From Cytobacillus stercorigallinarum (lineage in GTDB: Bacteria > Bacillota > Bacilli > Bacillales > Cytobacillaceae): a DNA stretch of 64,000 nucleotides. The notes beneath the pieces are model-generated. The model ran no database searches. It worked only from the letters and a program-made list of their open reading frames with translations, and was not told the DNA's origin. Below, one piece after another: positions 44,840 through 54,094 of this stretch. Both the position numbers and the translations under genes were made by a program. Position 1 is the stretch's first letter; each line of letters starts with the position of its first letter. The stretch is from positions 51,273 through 115,272 of the forward strand of contig NZ_JACSQT010000011.1 in assembly GCF_014836495.1 (NCBI RefSeq). Reading direction: 5' to 3'.

Positions 44840-45325
44840 CTACTTCATCTCTAATCTCAATATAAGCTGTTCGCCAATTTTCCCTATTTTCCGCTCACCG
44901 GTATCAACAAAGCCAACATTCTTGTATAAGTTCTGTGCGGGAAGATTTTTATGATTGACCGCCAAAACCACTTCATTGCAATCGGGAAAATGAGTGGTGA
45001 TAAACGCTTTTAAATCGACCATCGCTTCCTTAGCATACCCTTTACCCTGATGTTTGTAATCTATAGAAAGAGCTGTCAATAACATTGCATGAGGATTGGT
45101 CGTATATTCACTTACTCTTTTTGTACTATGTAACAGGAAAAAGCCTACCGGAACTTTTTTTGAAAGGATCACCACTCGATATTGCCCATCAGAAACAGCT
45201 ACTTTTTCCTTTGGTAATGCTGTAAATTTCGCTTGCGTTTCTGGTAATTCGAATCTATTTAAAATGTCTAAGTGCTCCTCGCGATAAAATGCTAGTTGAA
45301 CTTCTTCAGATGTATTCAGTCTCAT
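44840..45325 (-). CDS. GNAT family N-acetyltransferase
   Basis: A 161-residue GNAT enzyme. The acetyl-CoA motif is LTALSIDYKHQGKGYAKEAM near residue 84; the C-terminal NHKNLPAQNLYKNVGFVDTG motif is near 124. The opening resembles proteins that acetylate amino groups of small molecules. AAGGAG lies just before the ATG. The acceptor is unknown. Confidence 0.82.
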   Translation of the reverse strand: MRLNTSEEVQLAFYREEHLDILNRFELPETQAKFTALPKEKVAVSDGQYRVVILSKKVPVGFFLLHSTKRVSEYTTNPHAMLLTALSIDYKHQGKGYAKEAMVDLKAFITTHFPDCNEVVLAVNHKNLPAQNLYKNVGFVDTGERKIGKIGEQLILRLEMK

Positions 45326-45352
45326 TCTCTCCTTTTTACTATATTAAGTCTG

Positions 45353-45832
45353 CTATTTGCTTTTTAAGTAAACCACATCATCATCCCAGGCCACTTCAAA
45401 TGGGCGCTGTTCATCCGCCTTCAGGACAAAACCAGCAGGAATTTGACTTGCATTTTCACTCATAGAAATACCATACCCTGTATTTTCTGGGTAACCATAT
45501 ACATAACAAACTACTTGATCATTCTTTATAAATACAATTTGGTTCATTCCTTCATTTACTGTTTCACTAATAGTATCCCATTTATATCCGACCGTTTCAT
45601 ATATCCACTCTTTCGGAGTATAAGGACCAAAGAAATAAACTTTATCCCAATCAAATGGGGTGATATCCAATAAATTCACCTCTTCTATAGATGATTCAAT
45701 GGATAATACCTCTTCTTTCAATAAATCAGCATTCACATCCCAGATATCTTTCTTGAAAAAGTTGAATAACATCACACAAACGACACTAACCAACATGATA
45801 CTAACTATGACTTTCGTTTTTTTGTACTTCAT
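45353..45832 (-). CDS. Hypothetical protein with N-terminal membrane anchor
   Basis: A 159-residue protein. One hydrophobic helix (VIVSIMLVSVVCVMLFNFF, residues 8-26) follows a basic start; no lipobox is seen. The rest should be extracytoplasmic and beta-rich (DWDKVYFFGPYTP, ETVGYKWDTIS). This pattern recalls small Bacillus surface proteins of unknown function. AAGGGG precedes the ATG. It is upstream of the GNAT gene by 27 bp, so both may be co-transcribed. Confidence 0.65.
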   Translation of the reverse strand: MKYKKTKVIVSIMLVSVVCVMLFNFFKKDIWDVNADLLKEEVLSIESSIEEVNLLDITPFDWDKVYFFGPYTPKEWIYETVGYKWDTISETVNEGMNQIVFIKNDQVVCYVYGYPENTGYGISMSENASQIPAGFVLKADEQRPFEVAWDDDVVYLKSK

Positions 45833-45876
45833 TTATATTGAACCCCTTACTTTCATCATGATTCTAGCAAAACCTA

Positions 45877-46344
45877 CTATCCCCTAATCGTTTGTTCTTC
45901 TATGAATTCAATATTTCTTTTCTGTTGATGATAGGTAAGAATATGTTCTACTAAATGGGGATATAGGACGATGTTATTTAATTCAGATAATTTAATCCAT
46001 TTTACATCTATTTGATTAGGATCAGGATACTTTGGTTGTTTAGGAACAGAGGCATTTGTCAGGGTACATTCAAAAATTAACTGCAACGAATGAATATCAC
46101 CAGATTTATGCGCATTCAAGTGGGGAGCATACTCATATATAAATGCTAAAGGACCTACTTCTACGTCCACTGATGCTTCTTCTTTCGCTTCTCGCTTCAC
46201 AGCTTCAATGACTGATTCATTCGGTTCTACACCGCCTGCAGGTAAATTATAATGAACGCCTCTCTCATCTTCATATTCAATCAAAAGAATCGAATCATTC
46301 TCAATGATCAGCGCACATGCCCTCACTCTTATTGGATAAGTCAT
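45877..46344 (-). CDS. NUDIX hydrolase
   Basis: A 155-residue NUDIX enzyme. The box is complete: GGVEPNESVIEAVKREAKEE near residue 38, with the metal-binding glutamates of REAKEEA. It hydrolyses a nucleoside diphosphate linked to an unknown group. AAGGTGGG precedes the ATG. It stands 44 bp upstream of the membrane-anchored protein gene on the same strand. Confidence 0.9.
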   Translation of the reverse strand: MTYPIRVRACALIIENDSILLIEYEDERGVHYNLPAGGVEPNESVIEAVKREAKEEASVDVEVGPLAFIYEYAPHLNAHKSGDIHSLQLIFECTLTNASVPKQPKYPDPNQIDVKWIKLSELNNIVLYPHLVEHILTYHQQKRNIEFIEEQTIRG

Positions 46345-46423
46345 TAAAATCCCACCTTCTATTTATATAAGCCTATTATACAGTAAATATGGTAATTTTC
46401 TCCTTGTAATTAAACAAAAAAAA

Positions 46424-46448
46424 CATTTGGCTCCTCCTTCGCCAAATG
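46424..46448 (-). terminator. Terminator after the second GNAT gene
   Basis: CATTTGGC ... GCCAAATG stem followed on the minus strand by TTTTTTTTG. It lies 80 bp past the stop at 46531. Confidence 0.85.
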
Positions 46449-46530
46449 TACTGACAGCCACTGATGCTATCCCCGCTATCAATAAGATAACAATTGAGTA
46501 TGAATCGCACTTTAACGATATGTAAAAAGT

Positions 46531-47067
46531 TTATTGATTTCTGATGTCAAAGGAAGTTAGATCTCTCCACCCATACACGATCTCCGTGTATTTCTCACCA
46601 GCCATATTCATTTCAATAGAATCAATCTTTTCACCACCAAGGGCTTCATAAAATCGATGAGAGTAATTATCCTCCACAACTAGGACGAGCATTGATTGAT
46701 ATCCTTTTTGTTTCAGTTCAGTAGTAACGGCTGCAAACAGAGCCGACCCCACTCCTTTTCTTTGATACTCCTCTAATAAATAAATCGCATATAGTTCGCC
46801 ATCAAAAGCATCGTACTTCCCACTTCTCTCTTTCCCACCCGAAGAAAATCCAATGATTTCACCCACCTCATTTTCAGCTACATATACGCCACCGAGAGGA
46901 ATATTGTTTTTCCATAATGTTTCCCTTTTCTCATACGAAAGCCCATTTAAATATTCTTGTGGAAAAATAGCAGCATAGGTGCTGCGCCAACTATCGACAT
47001 GTACTCTTGCTATACCCATGGCATCCTCGATAACCGCTTTTCTAATGGTAAAAGAAGTTTGATTCAT
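46531..47067 (-). CDS. GNAT family N-acetyltransferase
   Basis: A 178-residue GNAT enzyme: AIEDAMGIARVHVDSWRSTY in its first part (VHVDSWRSTY near residue 22), the acetyl-CoA motif LYAIYLLEEYQRKGVGSALF near 91, and VVEDNYSHRFYEALGGEKI near 130. This layout is common among Bacillus GNATs of unknown acceptor. AAAGGAG precedes the ATG. Confidence 0.85.
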   Translation of the reverse strand: MNQTSFTIRKAVIEDAMGIARVHVDSWRSTYAAIFPQEYLNGLSYEKRETLWKNNIPLGGVYVAENEVGEIIGFSSGGKERSGKYDAFDGELYAIYLLEEYQRKGVGSALFAAVTTELKQKGYQSMLVLVVEDNYSHRFYEALGGEKIDSIEMNMAGEKYTEIVYGWRDLTSFDIRNQ

Positions 47068-47182
47068 TGTTTTTCTTCTCCTTTATGTATGGTCATTAAG
47101 TCTTGGTTTTATATTCTTAATATTTCTTCAATATAAGTCGGTTTTTATGCTAATATTCAATTATTAGGGTAGGGATATTTTT

Positions 47183-47702
47183 GGAAAGAAAAAGCTTTTT
47201 TCTATTTTCATCTTCAGCTTTGTATTATTACTTAGCGCCTGTAGCGATTCAGCTATCTTTGAGGTTTATAAAGGCAGCGCCTTGACAATTGCCGTCGTTA
47301 GTGAACCACCTAAAAAAAGGAAGACAACATTCAATTCTTTGAAATGTCCTTTCATGAACTAGAAACAACCGAACGTTCTTTTTGATGCCGTTACTAAAGA
47401 AAACCTCACAAAAGCATCTGAAAAACAATATGGAAATTTTCACTTACATTCACTCATTCTCTTCTTTTTTATCTCAGCCAATAGTATTTCTCCTTTATAT
47501 ATAAGAGAATACATTCAACAAAAAATGGCAATGGTCGCCCGACGTAAACTATGCTGTCGGTATTCTCACCTCAAAAGAAGAGGATACAGCGAATAGTATA
47601 GAATACCGATTATATCACGATGAATTTACAGATGAGTATGTAAAGGACGTATACACTCGCATATTTACAACCATTAGTGAACTAGATAACGTAAATCCAT
47701 AG
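47183..47702 (+). pseudogene. Frameshifted lipoprotein gene
   Basis: The first frame reads KKKLFSIFIFSFVLLLSACS, a lipoprotein signal with lipobox LSAC, and continues to a TAG. The sequence then goes on in other frames (IQFFEMSFHELETTE, then DAVTKENLTKASEKQYGNF, then WSPDVNYAVGILTSKEEDT ending ISELDNVNP and TAG at 47702). At least three frameshifts are needed. No start codon or binding site is evident. The family is not recognised. Confidence 0.65.
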
Positions 47703-47769
47703 AAAAGTAGGACCACGGAGAGCAGGAGTGCCATGAGCTTGCTCCAATAAGTTATACGAAAGGAAGTCT

Positions 47770-47925
47770 ATGACCTTGATACTCATTTTCTTACTGATCC
47801 ATATAATCGTGGGGTTGATTCTTATATATACTTATAAAAAATTACCGTCTCTCATTTTTACATTTATAAGTGTTTTTGTCATCATGAGTTTTATTTATTG
47901 TTTAGCAGTCCTGCTCCATTCATAA
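47770..47925 (+). CDS. Small membrane protein, 51 residues
   Basis: MTLILIFLLIHIIVGLILIY followed by a short basic loop (KKLPS) and a second hydrophobic helix: a two-helix hairpin protein. AAAGGAAG lies 5 nt before the ATG. It lies between the lipoprotein pseudogene and a convergent membrane protein gene (6-bp gap). No family recognised. Confidence 0.5.
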   Translation: MTLILIFLLIHIIVGLILIYTYKKLPSLIFTFISVFVIMSFIYCLAVLLHS

Positions 47926-47931
47926 ATTGAC

Positions 47932-48303
47932 CTATTGATTCATATTTACTTGGATTTTATTGATTATTTTCTTATAGAGTAAGGGGTTAACAATCCTTAT
48001 GATAAAGTACAAAATACTCAAGCCTAAAGTAATGACAATAGAAAAGTAAAAAATACTATCGAATAGGATGGACACGGCCAAATGCCCCTTAGTCATTTGT
48101 GAAATAATAAAGGAAGAAATCACGACAATAATCCAAGACGACAGTATTTGCCTCACAAAATCATTCGTTCGTCTAGCAATAATCTTTGGTAACAGATTAA
48201 ACAGAAAATAGGTAACATAGATGTAGCAAAAAAGAAGTCCTGAACCTAATATCACTTCCATTTCTCTATCCCCCCATTTTTTCAACTTTCTCAGCCATGC
48301 CAT
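47932..48303 (-). CDS. Hypothetical membrane protein
   Basis: A protein of up to 123 residues with three to four hydrophobic segments (residues about 17-40, 50-70, 75-105). The first ATG has AAGGG 7 nt upstream; a second ATG at 48261 follows GGGGGAT and would give a 109-residue form. No family recognised. It converges with the 51-residue membrane protein gene. Confidence 0.55.
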   Translation of the reverse strand: MAWLRKLKKWGDREMEVILGSGLLFCYIYVTYFLFNLLPKIIARRTNDFVRQILSSWIIVVISSFIISQMTKGHLAVSILFDSIFYFSIVITLGLSILYFIIRIVNPLLYKKIINKIQVNMNQ

Positions 48304-48547
48304 TTGCTAGCCCTTAAAGTAATAATAACTTTTTTCTTCTACCTGTATCCTAAATGTATGCATTCTCTCCATTTCAAATTCCATACTAATTATAGCAATA
48401 TTTTCCATATAAATTAAATGACTCACACTAAATTACAATTGTTTCATCACATCTCTATTTAATATTATTTAAGAGAAAAAATAGTTCCCACCACTTAGTT
48501 TCACAGTATAATATTACCATAATTCTTTAATAGAAAGGTGAGTAAAA

Positions 48548-48892
48548 TTGTCTAAAACAAAATCTTTAGCACACGATGCAATAATAAAGGCATTAGATTG
48601 GTCTTATGATAAAGCAATTAATGGTGGTGTACCTGGAATGGACACCGCCATAGAGTTAGCTGATAGTTACTTACAAAAAAGTGGGACCTTAGATGAGAAG
48701 GTTAAAAGTTTAATACTATGGCAAAACACCAAAAGTGCTACTATTGGATTTTTAACAGGTTTAGGAGGAATTATTGGTGGTACCGTAGATGTGGTTGCTA
48801 CTAATACTATAGGGAATATTGCTTACAAGCTATTTATTCAAGAACAAAATTTTAAAAGTAATAATGATCCTGAGATTATTGATATGGTATAG
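48548..48892 (+). pseudogene. EcsC family protein with internal deletion
   Basis: The open frame of 114 residues begins with a TTG behind AAAGGTGAG. Residues 1-75 match the N-terminus of EcsC-family proteins (ALDWSYDKAINGGVPGMDTA, LILWQNTKSATIGFLTGLGG). Directly after GLGGI it jumps to a stretch like the C-terminal end of the same family (IGGTVDVVATNTIGNIAYKL). Family members have about 230-280 residues, so roughly half is missing in the middle while the frame is kept. Probably non-functional, though still translatable. Confidence 0.6.
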
Positions 48893-48901
48893 CATTAGAA
48901 G

Positions 48902-49200
48902 GTCTGGTTTAATTTTTTTATAAGTTTAAGAACTTACGAGGAAACGCAGCAAAATAATATAGGGGCCTTAGAAAATATTGAAGGTGAAAAATTGAAATTA
49001 TCCAAGATATTTAAATTTATAATTGAATTAGGCCTGCCTAAATGGGTGGTTATTACTTTTGCAACTTTAACAGTCGCCCATATTTAAAACTGCTTTGTTT
49101 ATTATCATCTGTGGCGGTATATTTGCTAAAAGACTTATTAGCAAAGTTTAGTCTGGCAGATACAGAAGAAATTAAAAAATTGACACCGGAATTGATTTAG
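48902..49200 (+). pseudogene. Coding remnant, possible small membrane protein with a frameshift
   Basis: The frame reads LRTYEETQQNNIGALENIEG, then a hydrophobic part (GLPKWVVITFATLTVA), stops at 49087, and appears to continue in another frame as KLLCLLSSVAVYLLKDLLAK then DTEEIKKLTPELI and TAG at 49200. No start codon or binding site is clear. Rest of the gap to 49429: nothing recognised. Confidence 0.3.
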
Positions 49201-49429
49201 ATAGAAGCTTGATACAATACCCTAATTTCTAATAAGTAGATATCTCCCTTTATCCCCCTCTGCTACTCTCCGTTCGATAAAGGGAAACGATCAACGAGAG
49301 TCGCTATCGCTCCTCTCTTTACTTTTTATTTTCTACACATTAATAAAAAATCCAATAAGAGAACGAGCTTAGCAAGTAACCTGTGCTCCTTGACCGCAGG
49401 AAAGGGCACCAATGAAAATGCTAAATGAA

Positions 49430-50833
49430 TTATTCAACTCCTAATAAATCGCTAATTTCTTTAAGTGCTTTAGAGGTTTTAGCATGATTTAACCAAACAG
49501 GGTTAACCAGCTCTTTAATATTTGTAAGTATTTCTACTATATCCATATCGTTAACAACAGTATTAACAGGCTTTAATTCCCCATTAACTCTTGCAAGAAA
49601 CATCCTTTTAGCCAGTTGAATATTTAATGAAAATGCAAAATCAATAATGGTAGAACCCTCTGGTAATGACACCACATCCATTTTAGGAGTAAAGACTGTT
49701 AATTCCTTTTGAAGTAGTTCAAAGGAAATTAATTCTTCAAATTCAATCGGATTTTTAGTAATAGATTTTATAGTATGTATAGAGTCTCCTAATAAATTTC
49801 TACTTAAAGTCTTTACTTCTCCCTCTGTTAAACCATTTTTCAATAAACTAAACACTCCAGTGTCATTCATATTCTTATCTCTCTCAGATTGAATTATAAA
49901 ATTCACTTCTATATTATTGATTAGCACTTTTGTGTTTATTTGTTTTAAGAATGGTGATACCTCTATTGCGATATTATCTGTCATTTGATGTGCCAAAGGC
50001 TTATACAATTTATGTATCATACCTAAAGCGGTATAGCAATCGATTATTGAATTTGTAATAACTTTTATAAAAAACAACTCAGATAGGTCATGCTCTTCTT
50101 GTAATAAGGAGTAGGATTTATACAATGGTTTTTGGCTCCATTCCAGATCAACAATTAGTGAACCTCCTTCTTTCTGTATCTCTTTAGAGCAGTTATTAAA
50201 TATATCTACAAAAATATTGGAGTAATTATTTATTAATTTTTTTATGTTATTGAATTTAGGAGGGTTTAAATAACCAAAACCAATTTCTTCTAACTCTTCT
50301 TGAAGTTTATATAAACCTAATCTTTCTGCAAGAGGAGAGAAAAAGATTAAAGTTTCATTGGCATAGGGAACTTTCTTTTCTACTCTTTTAACAGCTAGTG
50401 TTCTCATGTTATGCAACCTATCAGCGATTTTGATAACTGCTACCCTAATGTCTTTTACAGAAGCTGACAGCAATTTCTCCGTATTTATTGCACTATACTC
50501 TTCTTTTTTTAACTTTCCTTTTTCCACTTTAGTTAAGCCTTCTACAATGTTTGAGACCTGTTTGCCGAACTTTTGCTCAATTTCAGTGATAGATACATGC
50601 GTATCTTCAACAACATCATGAAGTAATGCTGAAATTAGAGATGTATTATCAGCATGATAATTCATTAGGATTTCACACACTGCTATTGGATGGGTGATAT
50701 AAGGTTCTCCAGTAGCCCTTTTTTGTCCAAGGTGGGCTTTATCAGCAAAATCAACAGCTTCTTTCAAAAGTTCTATTTCACTCTTTACAAGATAATTACT
50801 CTTTGTGATAAACCCTTCCTTCAAAGCATTCAC
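49430..50833 (-). CDS. RelA/SpoT-like protein: HD hydrolase, degenerate synthetase region, TGS
   Basis: A 467-residue protein. The N-terminal HD domain is well kept: HLGQKRATGEPYITHP near residue 35, ALLHDVVEDT near 69, and IKIADRLHNMRTLAVKR near 135, the (p)ppGpp hydrolase signature. The following region retains only the DCYTALGMIHKLYKPLAHQM trace of a synthetase domain; the usual YQSLHT and catalytic residues are absent. A TGS domain follows near residue 370 (TPKMDVVSLPEGSTIIDFAF). There is no ACT domain. Normal RelA has about 730 residues. The GTG start follows AGGAGG. It may be a hydrolase-only alarmone enzyme. Confidence 0.8.
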   Translation of the reverse strand: MNALKEGFITKSNYLVKSEIELLKEAVDFADKAHLGQKRATGEPYITHPIAVCEILMNYHADNTSLISALLHDVVEDTHVSITEIEQKFGKQVSNIVEGLTKVEKGKLKKEEYSAINTEKLLSASVKDIRVAVIKIADRLHNMRTLAVKRVEKKVPYANETLIFFSPLAERLGLYKLQEELEEIGFGYLNPPKFNNIKKLINNYSNIFVDIFNNCSKEIQKEGGSLIVDLEWSQKPLYKSYSLLQEEHDLSELFFIKVITNSIIDCYTALGMIHKLYKPLAHQMTDNIAIEVSPFLKQINTKVLINNIEVNFIIQSERDKNMNDTGVFSLLKNGLTEGEVKTLSRNLLGDSIHTIKSITKNPIEFEELISFELLQKELTVFTPKMDVVSLPEGSTIIDFAFSLNIQLAKRMFLARVNGELKPVNTVVNDMDIVEILTNIKELVNPVWLNHAKTSKALKEISDLLGVE

Positions 50834-51106
50834 CCTGGTATCCTCCTTTTTTGAATAATTATAACACCCAGGATTTATTTTCCAATAAAATCTCTACATT
50901 TTTTCACAACTTTTATTTAACACCTTTACTTTTGGGATGAAACCAGAAAAAATCGAGAGAAATCTTTCAATAAATCCCTATTTGCTTCTCCTCTTTTAAC
51001 ATTAAAAAAGGTACAAAACTCCCTAGCACTCTAAAAATGAACATCGTAGAAGTCTATATATCCCTTATGCATCTTACTCTGCAAGTAAACTAGAATTGAT
51101 ATCCTC

Positions 51107-52192
51107 TTGTTCTCAACGGATGCCTCCTATGATAAACTTAAACTACCAGAAATTTCTAAATTAGTCGCAATCGGGGGATTGGAGAAAGTGGCAGTAAACT
51201 ATCAAAGATTAATTTCATATGTAGAAGAAATAAAGGAACTTAATCATAGCAGTGCTTCTGCATTGGTTGTAATAAAGGATAACGAAATTGTATTAGAACA
51301 ATACAGCGGTTATCATTCAAATTTAGTAAGTTCAGCACCTATTACGGAAGCCTCTAAATTTAATGTAGCATCTGCAAGAAAAAGTTATTTAGGATTAGCG
51401 GTAGCCTTTGCTTTGTATGAAAAAAAAATTAAAAGTATAGATGACTATGCAGTAGATTACTTTGATGAATATGATAAAGCATTACTTGCAAATACAACTA
51501 TAAGGCATTTAGTTACACATTCTCACGGAATACATCAGAAAAATGATGGGACTCTTTTTAGAGAGTTTAACGCAGGTAAAGGGTGGGCTTACAGAGGAAT
51601 TAACGTATTAATGATGACAGAACTAATTAACAGACTTTATGGAAAGAGTTATCCCGAATTACTAAGAGAAAGGGTATTTCTACCATTAGATCTCTATGAT
51701 ACTGCTTGGTATACAAACCCTAAAAAAGAACTAGTGAAAGTGATTGATAATCCAAACAAAGCTGCAACGTATAGTTTAGGAAGTACAAATGATGGAAGTG
51801 ACTCAAACCTTCATACAACAGCTCGTGAATTTGCATTATGGGGTAATCTCCATTTGAATAAGGGATTTCTGAATGGTAAACAAATAGTGCCAAAAGAAGT
51901 TATTAGATTAGCTACCAAAGTACAAAGCCCGAATTACAAAGATAAAAAAACACCACTAAACGGCCTGTTTTGGTATGTACAAGATACGCCATCTCATAAA
52001 AGCGAAATAGGAGAGAGAGTACCAAAAAATTCTTATCAAATCTTAGGAATAACCGGTCCAACCCTGCTAGTTATCCCTAAATATAACCTCGTTGTAGCAA
52101 AAATGTATAATAAGCGATATAACTATGGTGGAGACAACTACCTCCATTATCTAAGGGAATTCAGTAATATAGTAGCAGATACGTTTAATTAA
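51107..52192 (+). CDS. Serine hydrolase of the beta-lactamase/penicillin-binding fold
   Basis: A protein of up to 361 residues of the class-C beta-lactamase-like family. The nucleophile motif SxxK is SARK in FNVASARKSYLG near residue 90. LVTHSHGIHQKNDG near 137 and YSLGSTNDGSDSNLHTTARE near 225 are further family positions. The C-terminal motif is GITGPTLLVIPK near 322. No signal peptide is seen. The start is unclear: the TTG at 51107 has no binding site, so the N-terminus may be lost or begin further in. Probably an esterase or amidase of unknown substrate. Confidence 0.75.
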   Translation: MFSTDASYDKLKLPEISKLVAIGGLEKVAVNYQRLISYVEEIKELNHSSASALVVIKDNEIVLEQYSGYHSNLVSSAPITEASKFNVASARKSYLGLAVAFALYEKKIKSIDDYAVDYFDEYDKALLANTTIRHLVTHSHGIHQKNDGTLFREFNAGKGWAYRGINVLMMTELINRLYGKSYPELLRERVFLPLDLYDTAWYTNPKKELVKVIDNPNKAATYSLGSTNDGSDSNLHTTAREFALWGNLHLNKGFLNGKQIVPKEVIRLATKVQSPNYKDKKTPLNGLFWYVQDTPSHKSEIGERVPKNSYQILGITGPTLLVIPKYNLVVAKMYNKRYNYGGDNYLHYLREFSNIVADTFN

Positions 52193-52327
52193 CTATCTTA
52201 CAATTATTTAACTGTTTATCCGCCTGTTTCTTCACCTTGTTTTACGAAGTTATAAAAAACATTTGTGAAATAAGAAAAAAGCGAGAAAAGAAAGAATCTA
52301 GGAATAATAAGGTATTTGGCATGAAAA

Positions 52328-52369
52328 GACCCCGAGTTCGTAAAAGTATTTTTTAACGAAATCAGGGTC
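52328..52369. terminator. Terminator-like hairpin downstream of the serine hydrolase gene
   Basis: GACCCCGAGTTCGTAAAA pairs imperfectly with TTTTAACGAAATCAGGGTC. It lies 135 bp past the stop, between convergent genes. Confidence 0.6.
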
Positions 52370-52407
52370 GGACAAGCAAATGTTTATTTTTGTTTTACAC
52401 TTTTTGT

Positions 52408-52475
52408 ACAACCAAAATAAACTCTTCTCAAAATCGACCCCTTCAACCCGCATTCTTCCGTTCGAGTTAAAATAG
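52408..52475. repeat. Dispersed repeat, left copy
   Basis: The stretch ACAACCAAAATAAACTCTTC ... CCCGCATTCTTCCGTTCGAG ... TTAAAATA recurs in the same orientation at 63774-63840, by eye about three quarters identical. It lies just outside the AAA+ operon. A 78-codon frame on the minus strand here is not believed to be a gene. Confidence 0.65.
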
Positions 52476-52694
52476 AAATCTCCAATAAGGGAGAGAAGAA
52501 CAAGGCGGAGAAAAGAATTGGGGAGAGAAGAAAAAAGATGGCGAAAGATGAGGAGAAAACCTTTGGTCTCTTATTGGAATACTGCATGAGTAAACTATTG
52601 AAAAAAGCCTGATATAGCAAGGGTTTAGTAAGATTGAATCCTCATAAAACTATTGAAAATATATTGATTTACTATTGAATTAAACAAAAAAAAA

Positions 52695-52726
52695 ATCCCG
52701 GATTCCTATTGAGGAAAACCCGGGAT
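52695..52726 (-). terminator. Terminator downstream of the AAA+ ATPase gene
   Basis: ATCCCGGG ... CCGGGAT stem followed on the minus strand by a run of T. It lies 215 bp past the stop at 52942; the gap between holds nothing else recognised. Confidence 0.75.
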
Positions 52727-52941
52727 AATATTGATCCAGAATCGAAAATCGGTTGCGAATCGGAAAAGTTTATTTTTACTGGGAAGAGTTTATTTTTGTT
52801 TTAACATAGGAATGAAAGAACAATTATGAAATAAGAAATATGAAGTTTGTCCTCCTTCTCTATGCTTTTTAATAGGTTATTTTATTAGGACTCCACCTCT
52901 CCATGTCAGAAACCCCTTAACACCAACTTCAAAATTACTAT

Positions 52942-54090
52942 TTACCTATCCACAATAATTTGGTCCAACAATCTGGATGTAAGAGCATCGTATACTGCTT
53001 CTTGTATCCTTGAATTTAGCAAACGAATGTTGTTGTAATTTGAAGCATGGTCAATGAACCACTCTTTCATATTTAGTTCCTCAACAATTTTAACTTCTTC
53101 CAAATCCAGATTTGAGATAACAATTTCATAAGTCCTTGTTATAACTTCAACCTTTTCACTATCATTTAATTCATCAAAACTAATGTTCGAACTGATTCGG
53201 GAATAAATTGGCATTCCCAACTTCTTTATAGTTTCAGCCTCATTCTTAAAATTACTCGTTAGTATAAATATACAATCTTTCACATCTACTGAATAATTTA
53301 AGTCATTAAATTTCCCCTCATCAAAGATCTCATAAAAAGCATTATAAAAACTTGGATGAACTTTATCAAATTCGTCAATTAGAACAATATTTGATTCCCT
53401 TTGTAATAGATCTCTTGCAAATGAAGATTTAGAATGTTTATCCCCAAAGATATAGTTTGATGCTTCATTTGTCTGCATCATAGAAAATTGAATACGTAAT
53501 AAATCTCCGCCTAGATAATCACTTAATGATTTCGCTAACTCTGTTTTCCCTACTCCAGAGGGCCCTTGGAAAAGCATCACTATTGGTTTCTTATCATCCT
53601 TTTTTGAGAGTCTATACAAGCCCGATAATACTTTCCTTTTAGCACCCTTTTGCCCAATTACAAAGCCGTCTAACTGGCTAGAAACCTCCCTTAAACTCTC
53701 CTTCTTAATCTTTCTATATTCAGAATACCTATATTCAATATTTGAATCACACTCGATTTTCAGTGTTTCTATTACTCGTTTCGGTGGATTATGAAGATAA
53801 AGATCCATAATTTCATGGCCTAAAGAGATAATTTGAGAAAAATTTGTGACGACATGTTCCAATACAGACGCAAAATCTTCTGATCGCACTACACAATTTT
53901 CCACTTCCTCTTTATATCCTGTTGTGAACCGAGCAGCTCTGTCAAGGAACCCTACATTCGAAGCTCTTACTAACTCATTATATTGTCGGATTAAATCCAT
54001 AAATTTCAAAGCTGTATCATCAACATTTCTCTCTAATAGGAAATTATTGAAGTCTTTCTTTGACCCTATAAAAATAAATACATTTTCCAT
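52942..54090 (-). CDS. AAA+ ATPase, ClpB/ClpA C-terminal type, in a putative defence operon
   Basis: A 382-residue protein. Residues 1-130 are helical without known domain. The AAA_2 module follows: IGQKGAKRKVLSGLYRLSKK near residue 145, Walker A in LFQGPSGVGKTELAKSLSDY near 175, Walker B in NIVLIDEFDKVHPSFYNAF near 235, sensor 1 in CIFILTSNF near 275, and a C-terminal RLLNSRIQEAVYDAL helix resembling ClpB D2-small. It has only one AAA domain and no protease-binding loop seen. The ATG at 54090 follows GCAGGAG; it sits 5 bp after the stop of the upstream DUF6414-like gene. It probably remodels a partner encoded in the operon. Confidence 0.8.
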   Translation of the reverse strand: MENVFIFIGSKKDFNNFLLERNVDDTALKFMDLIRQYNELVRASNVGFLDRAARFTTGYKEEVENCVVRSEDFASVLEHVVTNFSQIISLGHEIMDLYLHNPPKRVIETLKIECDSNIEYRYSEYRKIKKESLREVSSQLDGFVIGQKGAKRKVLSGLYRLSKKDDKKPIVMLFQGPSGVGKTELAKSLSDYLGGDLLRIQFSMMQTNEASNYIFGDKHSKSSFARDLLQRESNIVLIDEFDKVHPSFYNAFYEIFDEGKFNDLNYSVDVKDCIFILTSNFKNEAETIKKLGMPIYSRISSNISFDELNDSEKVEVITRTYEIVISNLDLEEVKIVEELNMKEWFIDHASNYNNIRLLNSRIQEAVYDALTSRLLDQIIVDR

Positions 54091-54094
54091 AGTT

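Noticed and set aside
44742..44954. 70-codon plus-strand frame
   Set aside because: Antisense to the GNAT gene for much of its length, no binding site.
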